This document shows, one piece after another, positions 63,303 to 64,000 of a stretch of DNA of 64,000 nt (positions within the stretch are counted from its first letter, which is position 1; every line of letters starts with the position of its first letter). This DNA comes from Piromyces finnis (lineage: Eukaryota > Neocallimastigomycota > Neocallimastigomycetes > Neocallimastigales > Neocallimastigaceae). The notes beneath the pieces were generated by a model. That model worked only from the letters and a program-made list of their open reading frames with translations. It searched no databases and was not told the DNA's origin. The stretch spans positions 2,328,501 through 2,392,500 of the forward strand of contig MCFH01000001.1 of assembly GCA_002104945.1 (NCBI GenBank), in the 5' to 3' direction. Position numbers and translations under genes: made by a program.

Positions 63303-63390
63303 AGAAATTAGTAACCTGTCTTAGTGGTTAGTAACTAAGACCTTGGTTTGAACTACTCGAGTTCGAAACCTCATTAATATCTTTTTTTTA
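63303..63390 (+). other. tRNA-like sequence with A and B boxes and a T-run terminator
   Basis: An A-box-like CTGTCTTAGTGG lies at 63316-63327, and AGTTCGAAACC at 63360-63370 fits RGTTCRANNCC exactly, followed by a T run from about 63382. GTCTTAGT (63318-63325) and ACTAAGAC (63334-63341) form an 8-bp hairpin larger than a normal D-arm, and the T-stem pairs poorly. It is therefore a tRNA relic or SINE head rather than a working tRNA gene. It abuts the truncated end of the Ty3 pol frame. Confidence 0.55.
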
Positions 63391-64000
63391 ATTATTAAAA
63401 TATTTTATAACGAAATTTTACCAAAGAAGATAATTTCTGATTGGCTTAAAAAATTAAGTTGTAAAATTTTTATAAATTTACTTTTAAAAACATTTATATA
63501 AATACGAGTGAAATTTCTCAAAAAATTATTTTGAATTCGAGTTTTTATTAACAAAGAAATTTTATAATAAAAATAAAATTATTAAACACTAACCTGTTAT
63601 AATTTTGTTAAGTGTTCAATAATAAAATTTTTATTTGCTTTTATTATTTTCCTTTTTATATATTTGTGTTTTTATTTATTGAACATTAGTTCTTTACAAT
63701 AAAAACTCCTAAAATATATAATAACACCTTAGTGTTTAAAAAAGGAAGAATTTTTAATTTATTAAAAAATTAAGTAAGTCAGTGAAGCTTATTTTAACAA
63801 TAAGGGTACTGAAAACAAAAGTAAAACCCACAGTTATTATAAGGGGAGCGCCAGGACGCTTAATTTAATAATAAAGAAAAAATTCATTTTCTAATAAAAC
63901 GTTTTCTACTTTTAATAAATAAAATTAAATTTTATTTATTATTTTTGAAAAAATATTAAAATAACAAAGAAGTTAGGATTCAATACCTCCCTTAGCGTGG
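63391..64000. other. AT-rich sequence to window end, possible repeat body
   Basis: No gene. An imperfect inverted repeat (ATTATTAAACACTAA near 63576 versus TTAAGTGTTCAATAAT near 63608) and GC-richer patches (GGGGAGCGCCAGGACG near 63842, CCTCCCTTAGCGTGG at the edge) suggest this may be the body of the tRNA-like element or another repeat cut by the window end. Confidence 0.4.

Noticed and set aside
63303-63390. Functional tRNA gene
   Set aside because: The A and B boxes fit, but the T-stem pairs poorly and the D-arm hairpin is too long, so it is listed as tRNA-like only.

Overview
This is a very AT-rich eukaryotic window (visually about 80-85% A+T between genes). It has short GT-AG introns, long A/T homopolymers and many ATT/AAT microsatellites. 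Two secreted CotH-type proteins end in paired cysteine-rich fungal dockerin domains (about 40 residues, GYxCC...W.WC pattern). That domain is typical of cellulosomal proteins of anaerobic gut fungi (Neocallimastigomycota). A cluster of CE6-type acetyl esterases and secreted peptidase and esterase genes fit the same source. The genus cannot be decided from the sequence alone. The standard genetic code fits the intact genes.

Layout, left to right. 0.9-3.3 kb (-): secreted M3 (thimet oligopeptidase-type) peptidase in four exons. 4.8-6.0 kb: two copies of a tRNA-derived SINE-like element, one with a 12-bp target-site duplication and an intact Pol III B box. 6.7-13.2 kb (+): decayed, intron-rich multi-pass membrane protein resembling the TmcB/TmcC group. 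15.1-17.9 kb (+): dockerin-bearing CotH protein in nine exons. 21.4-22.0 kb (+): remnant of a GDSL/CE16-like esterase. 22.6-25.2 kb: LINE-type retrotransposon whose 5' part is inverted relative to its 3' part. 26.6-30.4 kb (+): decayed P5B-type cation ATPase. 31.5-34.9 kb: two divergently transcribed type I metacaspases. 35.8-38.7 kb (-): a second dockerin-bearing CotH protein in three exons. 40.2-41.2 kb (-): an unrecognised protein. 42.7-43.1 kb: solo LTR. 43.4-51.1 kb (+): four tandem CE6-like esterases (one dead), two sharing an apparently identical catalytic region but different C-terminal tails. 52.0-52.8 kb (-): alpha/beta hydrolase. 53.5-55.0 kb (-): GT2 fragment and a frameshifted cysteine-rich membrane protein. 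55.4-58.0 kb (-): gelsolin/severin-type actin-severing protein in 14 exons. 59.7-63.3 kb (-): Ty3/gypsy element (3' LTR plus RT-RNase H-integrase) truncated upstream of RT, next to a tRNA-like sequence.

Functionally, the intact genes favour extracellular work on plant polymers: cellulosome-attached CotH proteins, GPI-like membrane-anchored acetyl esterases and a secreted peptidase, alongside housekeeping genes (gelsolin, metacaspases, alpha/beta hydrolase). The rest is retroelement debris and dead gene-family members. Exon joins were built by hand from GT/AG sites, reading frame and family resemblance. No alignment or database search was run.
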